The notes under the pieces: generated by a model
The model's database searches: none
What the model was told of the DNA's origin: nothing
What the model saw: the letters and a program-made list of their open reading frames with translations, nothing else
Shown here: positions 12,051 to 24,310 of the stretch, in pieces
How the letters are laid out: every line of letters begins with the position of its first letter
How positions within the stretch are numbered: position 1 is the stretch's first letter
From: Vanilla planifolia
Taxonomy: Eukaryota; Streptophyta; Magnoliopsida; Asparagales; Orchidaceae
DNA length: 64,000 bases
Reading direction: 5' to 3'
Assembly: GCA_023846275.1 (NCBI GenBank)
Contig: CM043868.1
Span: 18,447,755 to 18,511,754 of the forward strand
Position numbers and translations under genes: made by a program

Positions 12051-14890
12051 ATTTAAATCATAAGATGTTAAAAATAATAATATTAAGAATGTTGATAATC
12101 TTAAAGATGGAAGAGTTATAAAATAATGATTTAATTACAAATATATATTAAGAACTTTTATAAATTTTTTTAAAATTTTTCTAAATATATTTAAGATTTT
12201 AAAGTATCACATAATATGATATTATAATATCATACAGTATGATCAAATGAGAGAATTGATCAAGTGAATATATTCATGAGATGGGATTGGATTATACAAG
12301 CACAATTACGATAACGTATAAGAACGATAAACATAGTCGGCTATGGGTCAAAGTAATTTGACAGATGAACAAAGGATAGGGTTGATCATGCAATACGATC
12401 ATATATTATCGTATGGTACGATCAAGCAAGGGCGAAAATAAATGCAAAATAAGTGTGAATACATATAAAAGCAAGCTGAGAATAACATAAGACAATCATG
12501 ACATTGTACTAAGTTGTTAATGTATAAGAGCAAATAAACGATACAAACAATACAGTATTGTACAACACGAAACAAACTTACAAGTACGATATTTGTGTAG
12601 AATCCAATGCCTAGCCATACAAATATAGCAGGACATCGTGTATAAGTAAGAAGTCATAGAAGTATAAAATCATGTAGTATAACATAAGTATATTATACCA
12701 TACGATTATACAATAAGAAAATAAAGTGGGTTTAATGTGAAAACATCCAAGGAGAAAAACCCTTAAATAATCATAATATACTATAAAATGATTGTACATT
12801 CAAAATATAAGAGTATAACATACAAGACCATCATTAGTGCCTGCAAATGTCAATGGAAGGATATTGTACAACACAATAATCAAAAAATATACAACATGAT
12901 AAAATGTAAACTAGTATTGTAAACAAAATTATCCATACAATATGAGACGAATAGTAGTATTATATCAATATAATAAAAAAATTATAACAATACAAAAAGA
13001 ATAATTTAAGACAAATCTAGGCAAGATTGAGAAACATACATAACAAAAATGATAATAGTACTAATACGATTAGTAGAAATTAAATTGATTTTCAAACTCG
13101 AAACAGTAAACGATTAAGAAACTAATTTGCTTGGAAATAAGAGAGAAGGTAAAAAGACATCCACATGAATGCACATGATTGCTAAAGGCATTTAAAAAGC
13201 CAAGAATGTTAAAAATCATGAGAAATAGTATAAATAAAATGCTAGTTAAGATTAGCAAAATTTTTTTTGAAAACAAAAGCTTTAGCAATTAGATCAACCA
13301 AATGCTTTTGAGAGAGAAAAAACGGGAAGAAGAAAACGATTCTAAGAGGATTTCAAAAAAATTGTGTTAGCTAAGCTCGTGACTACGACAAACATGAGGA
13401 CGCAATCTTGAATACTATAACAACCGAAGGGATTAAGATTTTATTCTTAGTGAGACCACCACTCAATTTTAAAAGTTAGGCAAAAATTTATACTTGTGTA
13501 TATACAATTAGTTGTAATTTGTATTATAGAATAGAGATTTTGATTAATTGATTAAACAGGTTAAATGAGAGATACATGAAATGAAAGTGGTATATATAAA
13601 ATATGATTATATTGATGTATGATTTTGTTGAAATTTATATATTAAGAGATAATAAAAAATTAAAAATTATGAATAATGATAAAAAATAAGTGTTTTCTAC
13701 ATCATAATTTATATCTGTATGTGATAATTAAATATGAATGATTGTGTTATTTTAATTACAAGTTATTTATATAATTGTATGATACTAAACATACAAGACA
13801 AGTTGTTTTATGATAATAATCACAAAGATAAAAAAATAAAATAAAAGCGAAATTAAAAAAAATGGGAGCTTAGTGAAGGAAATGTCAATCTTCAAAACGA
13901 AAGGACATGACGTACAAAATAACAAATGCTAATACCGAAATAATGTATTCTATTTATGAACCAAATGAGTCTTTGTTTGGGTTATTTAAGTGTAAAATAA
14001 TGTGTTCCAAGCATACTTAATTTGTTGATAAAAAAAGATTTTTCTTAAACCAGATCATTAAAAAGAGCAAAGGGTAAAAATAAAGAAAATAATGTATAAA
14101 AATATAAAAAATTTCTATATAAAAAATTTATATTTATTGTTATTCTATTTTTTTTATTTTTACATATTTTATTTATATTGTATTATTATAAATGACCTTT
14201 ATATGTAATAACTCAAATATTATAATATTTTACATATATTTAAAATTAATTCACTAGCTAATATCAATTAGCCCATGTTATTTTTGGCTTAACACTTCAG
14301 GTCAGAATGAGGTACTAAACGAAGAAATTAGGGAACAATGAAGTTAGATTCATCATGATTTAATCTAAAAAATGATTTCATATTATTAATAATGTCATAG
14401 ACGAGATCATATGTTCTTATGAGATTGTGATGGATTATATATTAGAATTATCGTTATGACGTTAATTTGAAAACTTTATTCTAACTAAATGGTAAACTAA
14501 TATGGTTGATTGTTTAATTGTTATAAATATTATTTTATTGGTGATATAATAAATAATTTCATAAGATATTTTTTATTATTCATTTTTTTTATTGAAAAAG
14601 GGTTTTATGCAAAGATTTTTCTGCTTTGTTATGAATTAAAAAGAGATTTCTTTAAATACAAAAGTTTTTTATTCAAAGGTTTTAAAAATTACTTCTGTTA
14701 TTGATTAAAAACCAATATAAAAAGAGAGAGAGAGACGCCATAATTTAAGAGGCCATAGAATCCAAAGTTTTTGGATTTGGCGAACAATAATTTCTAAGCA
14801 GTAAAACATTTTCTTGTGAGGGAGGACAACATTTGAATCAAAACTTTTCATGCTAAATTTAGCAATAGATAGTAAGAGTTCCAATGTCAA
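12015..14890. other. AT-rich block splitting the LINE; probable decayed LTR-element insertion
   Basis: Coding similarity to the LINE stops near 12010 and resumes downstream near 14890. The intervening DNA begins with TGTAACATCC, a start typical of plant Ty3/gypsy LTRs. It is AT-rich and has no intact ORF. Words such as CATACAGTATGAT recur here and at about 53.6 kb. No second LTR end, primer site or pol motif was found, so calling it an inserted element is an inference. Confidence 0.4.
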
Positions 14891-16250
14891 CATGGTGACT
14901 CTCTAGCATGAAAGTAGTTATTGTGTTTAGCTAATTCATTGGTGAATCAACATGTTGTTTGAAGAATTCTTAATGGCAAGGAATGCTCCTCTTCTCAACA
15001 ACTAGATTAGGCCATAAACATTACATAAAATGGCCAACTTATGTAAATGTTTTCTTTGATCCTCTTTCCTATGTAAATGACTTACTAGATGATTTGAATG
15101 GCTAGATTATGGAGCATTTTGAGTACTTTTTTGCTCCTGATTTGATCTGTTGGATTATTGTAGCCCTCGAGCTTCCATTAATGGGAGTGACCAACTAGTT
15201 TGGAAAATCAACGAAAATGGTAAGCAAAACACTAAATTATTATATTGTAAGTTGGCATGCATAGAAATCCATATGGCTCAATTAACTAGTTTTTTGTTAA
15301 GATTTGGTCATGGATAATGAAAGACCAATTGAGATTCAAGTCTCTTCATTTGAAGATTGTGTGGCAATGCAATATCCACTAAGTTATGGCTTCATCATCG
15401 CAATAGTCTACATGATTCACTGTATTCATAAGACTATAACCAACAAGAAACCAATTAACACCAATTTTGTGACTATGGCCATCTCTGCTCCTATATGGTC
15501 TAGTTTTCTTACAATAGTAAGATATTGTTATTCAAGCCTAGGTCACATTGCTCGACAATCTTTTACATTGGATGTCAATCAATTTTTGGAAACTTTATTT
15601 TGTGGATATGGTTAGCTGTGATGCTTCAACTCTTTACCTTTTATGGAAAAATCAAAATGATAAGACCTTCTCAAGATAATACCATTAAACAAGCTCTCTA
15701 ATGTGTTCAATTCTTTATATGGTATTAAAGTTTCTTTCTTCGCACGCCAGAAAATATCGAAGCCATTATAACCCAAATGGGTTGAACGTTACCTACTATT
15801 CTTTATGGTCACCTCCCTCTTGACTGAATCAAAATCAATTGTGATGCAACTACTTTTGATGATGACAGTGCTGGGCTTGTGATTGTTATTAGAGATTTTG
15901 GGGGCAAATCAATGATCATTGTTGATAAGACTTTCTTCTCTTGTTCACCAACTGCTATAGAAAAATAGACTATTATTGAGGCCATCAAGCTTATTAATAA
16001 CTGATTACCCAACTCAATGGTTGCTTAGATTGTGATTGACTCATATCTTGCTCTCACCACCCTGAAAAGGCAATCAAGCACACTTCAGCAATTGTCGAGT
16101 TTATTGAGGAAATAGAGGCTATTCGCCTACTTGTTGCTTTTAAGATTATACACATCATTAAGGGAAGAAATGTGCGTGCAGATTGGTATGCCCACCATGC
16201 TTTGTTTATTGATTTTTTATGGGACTAAGGTATGTCCCTTTCCCAACCTT
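14890..16250 (+). mobile_element. LINE relic: zf-RVT zinc-binding region and RNase H domain
   Basis: The frames read as the C-terminal part of a plant LINE ORF2. A segment near 15040-15090 (VNVFFDPLS, NDLLDDLN) is followed by LVWKINENGK (about 15200), the counterpart of the D-x-x-x-W-x-x-x-x-x-G zf-RVT motif. A WSWIMKDQLRFKS-like block (about 15308) is followed by a degenerate Cys/His stretch and APIWSSF near 15490. The RNase H-like domain starts near 15830 with KINCDATTFDD and GLVIVIRDFGGK and runs to KGRNVRADWYAHHAL near 16160-16205. Internal stops and frameshifts are numerous. It continues the order of the element at 9600-12050, so the two are probably one insertion split by younger DNA. 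About 150 residues between thumb and zinc region were not found. Confidence 0.82.
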
Positions 16251-17050
16251 TGCTTTATTTTTTTACTTAAATGATTATATGTATGAACCACCTTAAGGTG
16301 ATTACAATTCAAGCTTCGATTACTCATATTCAACAAAAGCCACTTAATAATAAAATAGGACTTATTATATTTTTATGTATCATTAAACATATCTTTCAAT
16401 TTTAAAATAATTTACAACAACCAAAATTGTATGATTACTATTTGTTGCTTTGGAAACACTAGTCATGTAAGTTTTTTGCTGAATTCTCAATCAAAATTTG
16501 TCATGTATAATCACATGAGTTTTCTCCATTTATAATTAAAATTTAAAGTTTGTCAAAAACGTTTAGACTTCACTTGCCATTACTATCATCAATTATTAAG
16601 TTGATCGTATGATTACAATGTGTTGCTTTGAAATCAACAGTAAAGTCATACAAGTCTTTGGTTCAAGTTTCTATCAGGTGTTGATCTACTAAATCAAATA
16701 TAATTTTCTCCATTTATACTTAAAAGTTTAAAGTTTGCCTCAAACATTTGAACTTCTCTTCGTACAACTATCGTTAATTCTAAATTTGATTATTCAAAAT
16801 AAGTTTAAAAATTATGCTTACTAAAAATGCTACTAGTTAAAAACCAGAGATATACATTATAAAATGGAAAATAACATTTGACTATTTGATTAAAAAAATA
16901 ATATTTTACTTTTTTAAATAACAAAAATAACTTTTATCCGTATCAAATTATTTTTCATTTAATTTAATTATATTTCAAAATATATTAAACATCGATAGCT
17001 TACCACCTCAATGTCAAAAATGCCCAAGAATAATCAGAAGTTTTTTGTCT
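16250..17050. other. AT-rich spacer without a recognised gene
   Basis: I see no ORF, RNA gene or element. Two loosely similar blocks occur near 16430-16560 and 16600-16770 (a GTTGCTTTG... start, then CATGTATAATCACATGAG-like versus TAAATCAAATATAATTTTC-like words, both followed by TCTCCATTTATA-TTAAAA-TTTAAAGTTTG). This suggests an old tandem duplication of about 170-185 bp. Confidence 0.5.
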
Positions 17051-17054
17051 TTTG

Positions 17055-17796
17055 TTTTTATTAAGTGAAAATATATTCTGAATTTTGACGTTAGAAATTA
17101 GACTCAGAACCTTAATAACAGCTGTTAAAATCTCAACAAGGCCTTAATAACAGCTGCTCAGACCTTAACAAACTAAACCGCCTAATAATTTTATAGTTCC
17201 ATCAGCATCACTTTCCTGTGAAGCACTGCTTAAATAAAGGACTTAAATAGAACTTAATTCCAACTTAAAACATTTGTCTTAATTCATAGCAACCAGAAAA
17301 ATATGGACCAAGGGTAAACAGAGCTGCTCGTACCAAGAATCCAGACCAAACAAATACATGGAGTAGAATTCTAGTATTCTATAAGTTATGCACCGCAATG
17401 TGATAAAGAAGTTGAAAGCAATGCAAATAAAGTTTACTAAACTGGGGAAATTTTCAGCTCTTCTCTAACCTATATGCAGTTCAAAAACCTAAACAAAGGT
17501 TATATTGAAAAATTTTACTCGAGTAAACCCTTTCTCGTCACAGCACACGAGCCACAGTAACTAGAAACGAACTCATTACCCAAAGAAGGTCTAATTCCCA
17601 TAACCATAGCTGTTTTAGATATTATTGTTATAAAGAGAGTTCAAATGTTACTGACAGCATTCCTATAAAAATTATTAACTAAATGTCTAATTTTGACTCT
17701 GCATTTCCTTCTGTTTGTCTACCAAAGCAAACACAAATTTCACAAAGCCCAGGGGCACATCAAGGTTTAAATTTGCAGGACGGTTCAAAAGTTTCC
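17055..17796 (-). CDS. Possible last exon and 3' UTR of an unidentified gene
   Basis: On the minus strand a short open frame (about 36 codons, 17687-17795) ends in TAG at 17687-17689. It follows a plausible acceptor (a pyrimidine-leaning run ending TTTTGAG at about 17796). The peptide reads KLLNRPANLNLDVPLGF, then VKFVFALVDKQKEMQSQN. It looks like an ordinary protein C-terminus and has the amphipathic pattern of a helix. I do not recognise the family. The following 630 bp (17055-17686) are of moderate complexity, and AATAAA on the minus strand near 17056-17061 could be the poly(A) signal. This part also holds a 15-bp exact repeat (17110-17124, 17142-17156). Upstream exons would lie to the right but were not found. 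The exon is too short for codon statistics to decide. Confidence 0.35.
17110..17156. repeat. 15-bp exact direct repeat, period 32
   Basis: CCTTAATAACAGCTG occurs at 17110-17124 and 17142-17156, inside the presumed 3' UTR. The CAGCTG core makes each copy partly palindromic. Confidence 0.75.
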
Positions 17797-18290
17797 TCAA
17801 AACGCAAATGACGACACCAAAGGATTAAAACAAGGATTTTGTCTAACGTGCAGCTTTCTTGTTTCAATAATGAAAACTAGCGAATGTAAAGAATGTTGGA
17901 ACGTGAAAATAACTTGACATCTGTACCAACTTGCAATAAATTGGGGTTTCAATATAATAATTGTGGATTTTATCAATTGGTTTGAGGTTCTGCTACAATG
18001 TATGCATGTTCATCTAATATCGCATTGGAACCAAATGTGAATTAAGTGTATTGAAATTGATTGAGTTCCCACCCATGTCTAAATAAAAGACATGCAGTAA
18101 AGGAAGGTTAAAATGTAAGATTCAATTTGTTTGGGTGAAGGTAAAAGTATAGATAGAAGGATACACTTGGCTGTGAAAGCTATAAAGTCATCAACATTCA
18201 TCAAATAATAATTAATAATAATAATAAGTAGTATGGAATGAAATATCCTTGACTCTTCCATCTCTAAAGGACGCAAGGGGCTACAATTGT

Positions 18291-18475
18291 TATGAAAAGA
18301 GTTATAAGATTATAAAAGATAATTATAGAGATTACTATGATTATAATAGTTATCATGATTATAGAGAGAAATATCATAATTAAGAAATGAGTTATCATGA
18401 TTTTGAAAAAAACTATCACAATTATGAGGGTTGCAATATTTATAAAGATAGTTATTATGTTTATAGAGGGAGTTA
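18291..18475. repeat. Degenerate minisatellite, unit about 21-22 bp, about 8 copies
   Basis: Successive units vary around AGTTATCATGATTATAGAGA. The clearest are at about 18348-18370, 18390-18410 and 18453-18474, with shorter or mutated copies between. The minus-strand reading frame here (18264-18482), an Ile-rich hydrophobic peptide, is a product of the repeat and not a gene. A short ATA/TAA-rich microsatellite lies just upstream (18207-18227). Confidence 0.75.
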
Positions 18476-18744
18476 AATTCACCCCGAGTAACTATAGAAA
18501 GAAGCTACTCATTTGTTGAGAATTGTGACATCATGATCTCAAACAAAAACAAACCAACTAGTTTTATCTTGCTGTCATTTAAGGATTTGATATGATCTTT
18601 AATATGGACTAATTATCTTTATATCATGCTATAAAAGATTGTTTTTGAAAATATGTCATCTACTACTAATCAATGAACTAAAATTTAGTTTTTATGGGAT
18701 AGACAGGAGTAGTAATTACATCCTCCATACAAACTAATAAAATG

Positions 18745-19465
18745 TTTCTTGGAAGATGGCAGGGTTACCTTACACATGTAGACATGTAACCATGATATAA
18801 AAATTTCCTAGAGCTTTTTTAAAGAATTTAATAGGACAACCTACAGATCGAAAAGTTTCATTTTCTATTGAATTGTTAGTGGATACTAGACCTACTCAAA
18901 GGGCACCATATTATATGGCTATCCTAAACTTCAAGAACTCAAGAACTAATAACAGGAAACTTTTGAACTAAAGGTTCATTAATCCTAGTGATTGCCCTGA
19001 GGAGAATCTATGTTATTTGTGAAGAAGAAACATGAGAGTCTTTAAGGTTATGCATTGATTATAAAGAATTAAATATGGTCATTGAAGAATAGGTATCCAT
19101 TGCTAGCATGATATGCTATTTGACCAGCTTCAGAATGCCGCTTTTTTCCCTAAAACTACATTGTGCACTTGTGAACATAATGAGTTTTTGGTAATGCATT
19201 TCAAGTTGACGAATTGACAATCTACTTTCATGAATTTGATGAACAAGATTTTTTTGCCTATATTTAGATCAATGTACCATAATCTTTATAGAAGATAACC
19301 TGATCTATTCTAAAATCAATGATAATCATGCTCAGTATCATAGAATTGTGTTGCAAACACTAAAGGAGCATAAATTATATGCCAAGTTTTTTGAGTTCTT
19401 GCTAAAGGAAGTTGCTTTCCTCGGTCATGTCGTCAGCACAGCAAGAATGTTTGTTGACTCTCAAA
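18745..19465 (+). mobile_element. Ty3/gypsy retrotransposon relic: reverse transcriptase
   Basis: Translations in mixed frames follow the plant Ty3/gypsy RT in order. They include DRKVSFSIELL near 18850, the counterpart of RPTQRAPYYMA near 18890, a degenerate SLRLCIDYKELN (about 19040-19070), and KYPLLA and FDQLQNAAFF near 19090-19150. EHNEFLVMHFKLTN (about 19170-19215), CTIIFIEDNLIYSK (about 19270-19315) and a block near 19350-19440 ending in VAFLGHVVS follow. About 20 codons that normally hold the first catalytic Asp motif (FSKIDLRSGYHQ region) are missing. The YxDD-type box (F-I-D-D in relatives) reads FIED at 19285-19296. Frameshifts and stops are frequent. No LTRs were delimited around it. 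Confidence 0.9.
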
Positions 19466-20540
19466 CGTGGACAATTTTAAATCACATGTATTAAACCACG
19501 ACTATTATCAATATAAGCGAATTCTAAAGCAACACTAAGCAAACTGGAGTCATGTGAAAAAGGAAAAACAAACCCAGCATGATTATTTTTATGCAATCGA
19601 TGGAGAATTAACACTAAACTCAACGCATAAATCAACGTAAGTATAACTTCAGGAACGTCTAGCTTGGATTCTAAACTAAACAAATCTATAGGGCATACAT
19701 CTTAAACATCACGTGATCAATTACCTCAATTAATAAACTCTTAAAAACACTATAAAACATATAGAAATACATCAATTTGTAACTATAATACACAGCATGC
19801 AATTCATTTGGTATGCCTTTAAAGGTACTTTTGGGAAAGTTAAGTAGGAAATACACATGGGAAGGAAAATATATGTGCAGGAAAAGAGAGAAAATGCGCT
19901 AAAGAATGAAAAAGAAAATACTACAATGAAGCAAAACTCTCTCTAAAATGTGCTAATAAATGTGAACGTGTACATGTGAGTATTTATAGACAAATTTTAG
20001 GGAGAAACTCAATAACAACTTGAAACAAATAATTATTATCAAAGCTTTTGTGGTCAAATAGCTTTCTGGGAGTCCAAACAAAAAAGTGATCTTGGGAAAG
20101 CCATCGGAGGTATTGTGACGAACTATCATACTCCTTGAATGAGACCCAAAAGCAACTTGGGAACTGGTCTGGAGACCTATTGGACAATGTCTTAAAGGAT
20201 GCTTAGAAAAGAAAAGCTAAGATCAAACTAGATCTGATCTAGGAAAAGACGTCTCAACAATTTGACAACAGAGAAGATGGATGAAAGAGATTGAAGTGTT
20301 TGAAATGCACGTCTTCATCAATCCGTCTTCATCAATCCCCCAACTCTTTGATTCAACATTCATGTGAAAAGCAAAGAGTTGCTGCCTATAGATGTTGCCA
20401 TGTGACACATAATGTAACATATGTTGCTTATACAAAGGTCCAAAGTTTCCGGATTTATCCTGTCCCTAATGCACTACTTCAACTGCAATTTAAGCCCTTT
20501 TGAAATTTGTCATGACACATCAACTGAAACTCGAAAAATC
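19466..20540. other. Intergenic or element-flank DNA, no gene recognised
   Basis: RT similarity stops abruptly near 19465. The following DNA has only short ORFs without recognisable motifs. A TATTTATAG box at 19980-19988 and purine-rich leader-like DNA at 19860-19950 suggest part of an LTR, but no partner copy was found. Confidence 0.4.
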
Positions 20541-21600
20541 ATCTCCAAGGATTAGGACATGGGTTTGGAGAGGCTGCCACCAACCCCCTGCTGAGAGACT
20601 GATTGGGAGATGACCACTTCAAGACCAAAAATTACGACAACCACCACCACACCAGCTAGTCTGATCCTTTCTCCAAAGGTAGGTCATACACCAATATTCA
20701 AGACACTGACTAGTTGCCTTGTTGTTGACATCGTATTCTCAAATCTAATAGAGGTGTCAGATTCTATCCTAGTAAAGGTGACATAGGGATAGATAAGGCC
20801 CACCTGTTACTTCCCTGATCGTCCAACCATCAGGAAAAAATGATGATAATGACGATGATATGATTACAATCCCTTCTTTGGACAATAGCTCATAGAAAAC
20901 ATATCTTTGAACAACAAGGTGACCATTCCCAAGATTGAGAACGTGGGGAAGGAATAGACCAAAAAACCTACCTTGCACATGCCACTAGTCAACAACATTC
21001 CTAATGTGTTATAGCCTTGGCAATTGCAAGTCAAAAGAAACCAACCATCTAAGGATGGGTCGAAAAAATTAAGTCCTCCTAAAAGAAATGAATAAGCAAA
21101 TAGAATCTTTGGCCTCCATACTAGATTGGATAAGAATTCTAGTGCCAATTGAAAATGAACATCCAAATCAATCTATTTGACTTCAATAAAAGTTTTAAGG
21201 GCTACCAGGAGGATTAGGAGTCAAAAATGAAGCGGGTAGACAATCTAGAGTTCGACATTGTAACACTTTGAAAAAGTCTGCAAGAGTTCAAAGAAAGGTA
21301 TTCCCGACTAGAGATCCAAAATAAAATCAAACAACTCATCATGAGAGGGTTTGATGCCCGAGGCCCACTAGTGAATGGACATCTGATAAATAGACATGGA
21401 GCAAGCCACCAAGTAGTTAGAAACTCCCAATCAATGCATTTCTGGGTCAATTCAACTTTTCGAAAAGGTGACGAGGAACTCTCGATAACCTTGATCAAGG
21501 ATAATTTTGATCACACTAAGTATTATGTCAATGCCATCCATAATCTGACTGCTTAGGCCATCAGATTTTAGGTCAATTATTGTCAATGTAGTATATGAAA
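20540..21600. other. Coding-like relic of unknown origin
   Basis: This block is less AT-rich than its surroundings. It has several overlapping open stretches on both strands: plus 20610-20788 (59 codons, Thr-rich start) and 21341-21556; minus 20864-21166 and 21214-21498. On the plus strand, pieces such as MNKQIESLASIL and a terminal DHTKYYVNAIHNLTA resemble structural-polyprotein (gag-like) text more than random sequence, but I could not assign a family. It may be the remnant of another retroelement. The coding strand is undecided. Confidence 0.3.
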
Positions 21601-22430
21601 AACGTTAAAAACAAGATCCTTTTCTGAGAGATCCATCTTCGGAGTGGCCATTGTTTTCCTTTTCATTCCAATCCTAGAAAACTCTTGCAATATTTTTCAT
21701 GACAAATGTAATAAACTTGTAAACATTTCTTTTGTATCAGAATTCTTATAAGACTTTTGTAGTTAAGCATTTCTTTGGTTCTATACTTAAGCATATATCT
21801 ACGAATTTTCATTAAAAGTATGTCAACTACAATCGCTACATGAAGGAAGAAATATTATGGGTGGGCTTTCAGATTTAAAAAGAGCAGTTCAATTTACCGA
21901 GTAATATACACATAATAACTCAAATAGGTAAAAATTGTAGCTTTAAAAAACACAAAGTCCATAAAATATGCTCAAGAACCAACATCTCAAATTTCAACAA
22001 TAATCTTCCATAAAATCACTGCTGTAGCAAAACAATTCTCTGTCCAAGATCCAAGACATCCAATTGCATAAATACTCCATGCAAAGAGTCTAAAAATCAA
22101 CTAACAAATTAAGATTATTTTTAAATTAGCAAAATTTGCTGCTGCTGGTTTTTTAAGGTGTCCTTGAATTTTTATTATTTATCCAATTTTTCTCAATTTA
22201 ACTCCTCGTTATTGAAGCAAACGACAACAAGAAAGATGCAACATGCAAATGAAATTGTTGAAAAAGTTGGAGTCCTAATAGAAAATGGTAGTAAAGAGAG
22301 TAATCGTAACAAGATCCCAATAACTTGCAACCGTTAGACTAATGTAGAATAGTCAATGGTTGATTGTAGAATCATAATTGATAGCAAACTAGGATAGGAC
22401 GAGAAAAGAAAAAAATTATGGCATCCTATG
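21600..22430. other. AT-rich spacer, no feature seen
   Basis: I found no open frame of interest, RNA gene or repeat pair in this stretch. Confidence 0.5.
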
Positions 22431-24310
22431 CAATAAGAAGAGACTCCCATAGATTACAGATACTCGCAATCTTGGATAGGCTGCCCTCTTTCCCCTTACC
22501 TCTTTCTCATTACCTTGGAGTTGTCGTCTAGGCTCATCCACAGGGACAAAGAAACAAGAAGATATATGGACATCCAGATCTGCCCATCGATGCCATTTAT
22601 CTTGCACTTACTATATGCTGATGATATGATGCTCTATGTCTTGGCTACACGTCATGTTATGACTACTATCAGAAAAATCATAACTCAATATGCCACTGAC
22701 TTTGGCCTTATGGTTAACAATGGCAAATCTTGCATCATGTTCAACAAAGGAATGCCCAAGGGAAGAAGGAAAATGATTGCAACAAAACTAAAAATTAAGC
22801 AGCGCCAATCGATAATGTACCTTGGGATTCCGCTACTGATTTGTGATCCTAAGCATAATGACTTCAATCATATTCTAAAAAAAGTTTTGAATAAAGTTTT
22901 AGCCTAGGCTATTAGATCCTTATCACTTGTTGGGAGCGATGTTATGATAATTATAATTTTGAAGGCAATCCCTATATTCACCCTTAGCCATACTATGGTC
23001 CCAACCTTAGGGTAAAATTCTATACCTAAGGATTTTGGTGTGGCTTGGACTCAGAGCGTTTGAAAGTTTAGCAAAATGCATCAATTGCTAAAACATTGTT
23101 GGAAAGTTTCAAATAGTATGCTCTTTGGATTGATGCTTTACTACATACATATAGTAAATGCGACAACTTTTTGCAATGGAAAAGAGGAGATTCAACTCTT
23201 TGGCAGTTCTTTTATAACGTAGGAACCAAAGCCAAAAAAAATATGACAGATTTAACCAGGGGCAGCAGCGTGACATTATGGAGGATGAATGGATGACAAC
23301 AGACCACTAAGTATTTGGCTGACTTTCTTTAACAGCATAACAAACTGAGTAGATGGATTTGGCGCCCCACTGGACTCTAAGGGGCAGTGGAATAGCGACA
23401 GCTGGCTTCATTATTTCAAGACACAACTGGCTGAAAAGATCTACAAACTCAAACATGCTCCTGCAGATTGTGACAACCTGGGATTTCCTCGACACAGTGG
23501 ATTTGGAAGCTCCACATTCAACCGAGAATTAAATTCTCCCCTAGAGAGTTATTTCGTCAGTTGTGCCAACCTATATTGGGCTGCATTATAGTAGTATCAG
23601 CAAGAAATTAAGGTGCAAATGGGGATGCATGCAAGATGAAACAACCCAACACATATTGAGGGACTACAAGCATTCACAGCAGGTTTGAGGCTTATAATGC
23701 AACACTGAATTTCCCTTAATAGGTTCCTATTGCTGGAATATATCCATATGCTGCAAGAGCTGATGCACTGGGTGCAGCTCACTTTCAGAAAATTGGAATT
23801 GGGCTAGGCAGTTAAACCTGCAGCAGCTACACTATCACTGACGAAGGAACCAAAACAACAAAGTGCATTCAAATCCCATATTATCAAATATATCCATGAT
23901 CCACACCATTTCATCAGCCATTGTGCAAGAAATCTGTACTCCTTGTGCATAAGCCAATTGTGACACAACCATTATTAAAAGAGATCGGGATTGTAATTCA
24001 TGATCACCAGGGAAGACCTCTCCTAATTGTCGGCTGGTATGTATCTTCCCCAGAGCCATTGGAAATGGAAAAAAACACTCTTGCTGCAGCAATTAGGCTG
24101 ACCGCATCATGCTTCCCTGACAACATGGGCATTTGTTTGGAGACCAATTCCTTTGCTGCAGCTTTGGAATTTGTAGCTGCTGTTGCAAAAGTATCCACAC
24201 TAGGCAGAATTTTAGAATGAATCAGCTCTACTGCACCACTTTGCTCAATACAAAATTACACACGTCTCTTTTGTTGTGTGATCATTTGTATAAACCTCAA
24301 TGACATTTTA
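22430..24310 (+). mobile_element. 5'-truncated LINE relic: RT core, zinc region and RNase H
   Basis: Similarity to LINE ORF2 begins inside the reverse transcriptase at GCPLSPYLF (about 22475-22505) and continues through HLLYADDMMLY (YADD at 22614-22625), MYLGIPLL (about 22819) and the thumb region to about 23020. A degenerate C-terminal part follows; it includes WLHYFKTQLAEKIYKLKHAP near 23400-23465. The RNase H-like segment is at about 23920-24240 (IGIVIHDHQGRPL, ICLETNSFAAALEFV). The longest open frames are 22515-22907 and 23921-24220; stops and frameshifts separate them. Loss of the endonuclease and the front of RT is the usual result of incomplete LINE reverse transcription. The stretch after YADD matches the LINE at 9.6-12 kb, so both are copies of one family. 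Confidence 0.87.

Noticed and set aside
18264..18482. 72-aa Ile-rich hydrophobic ORF that looks like a membrane peptide
   Set aside because: Generated by the 21-22-bp minisatellite.
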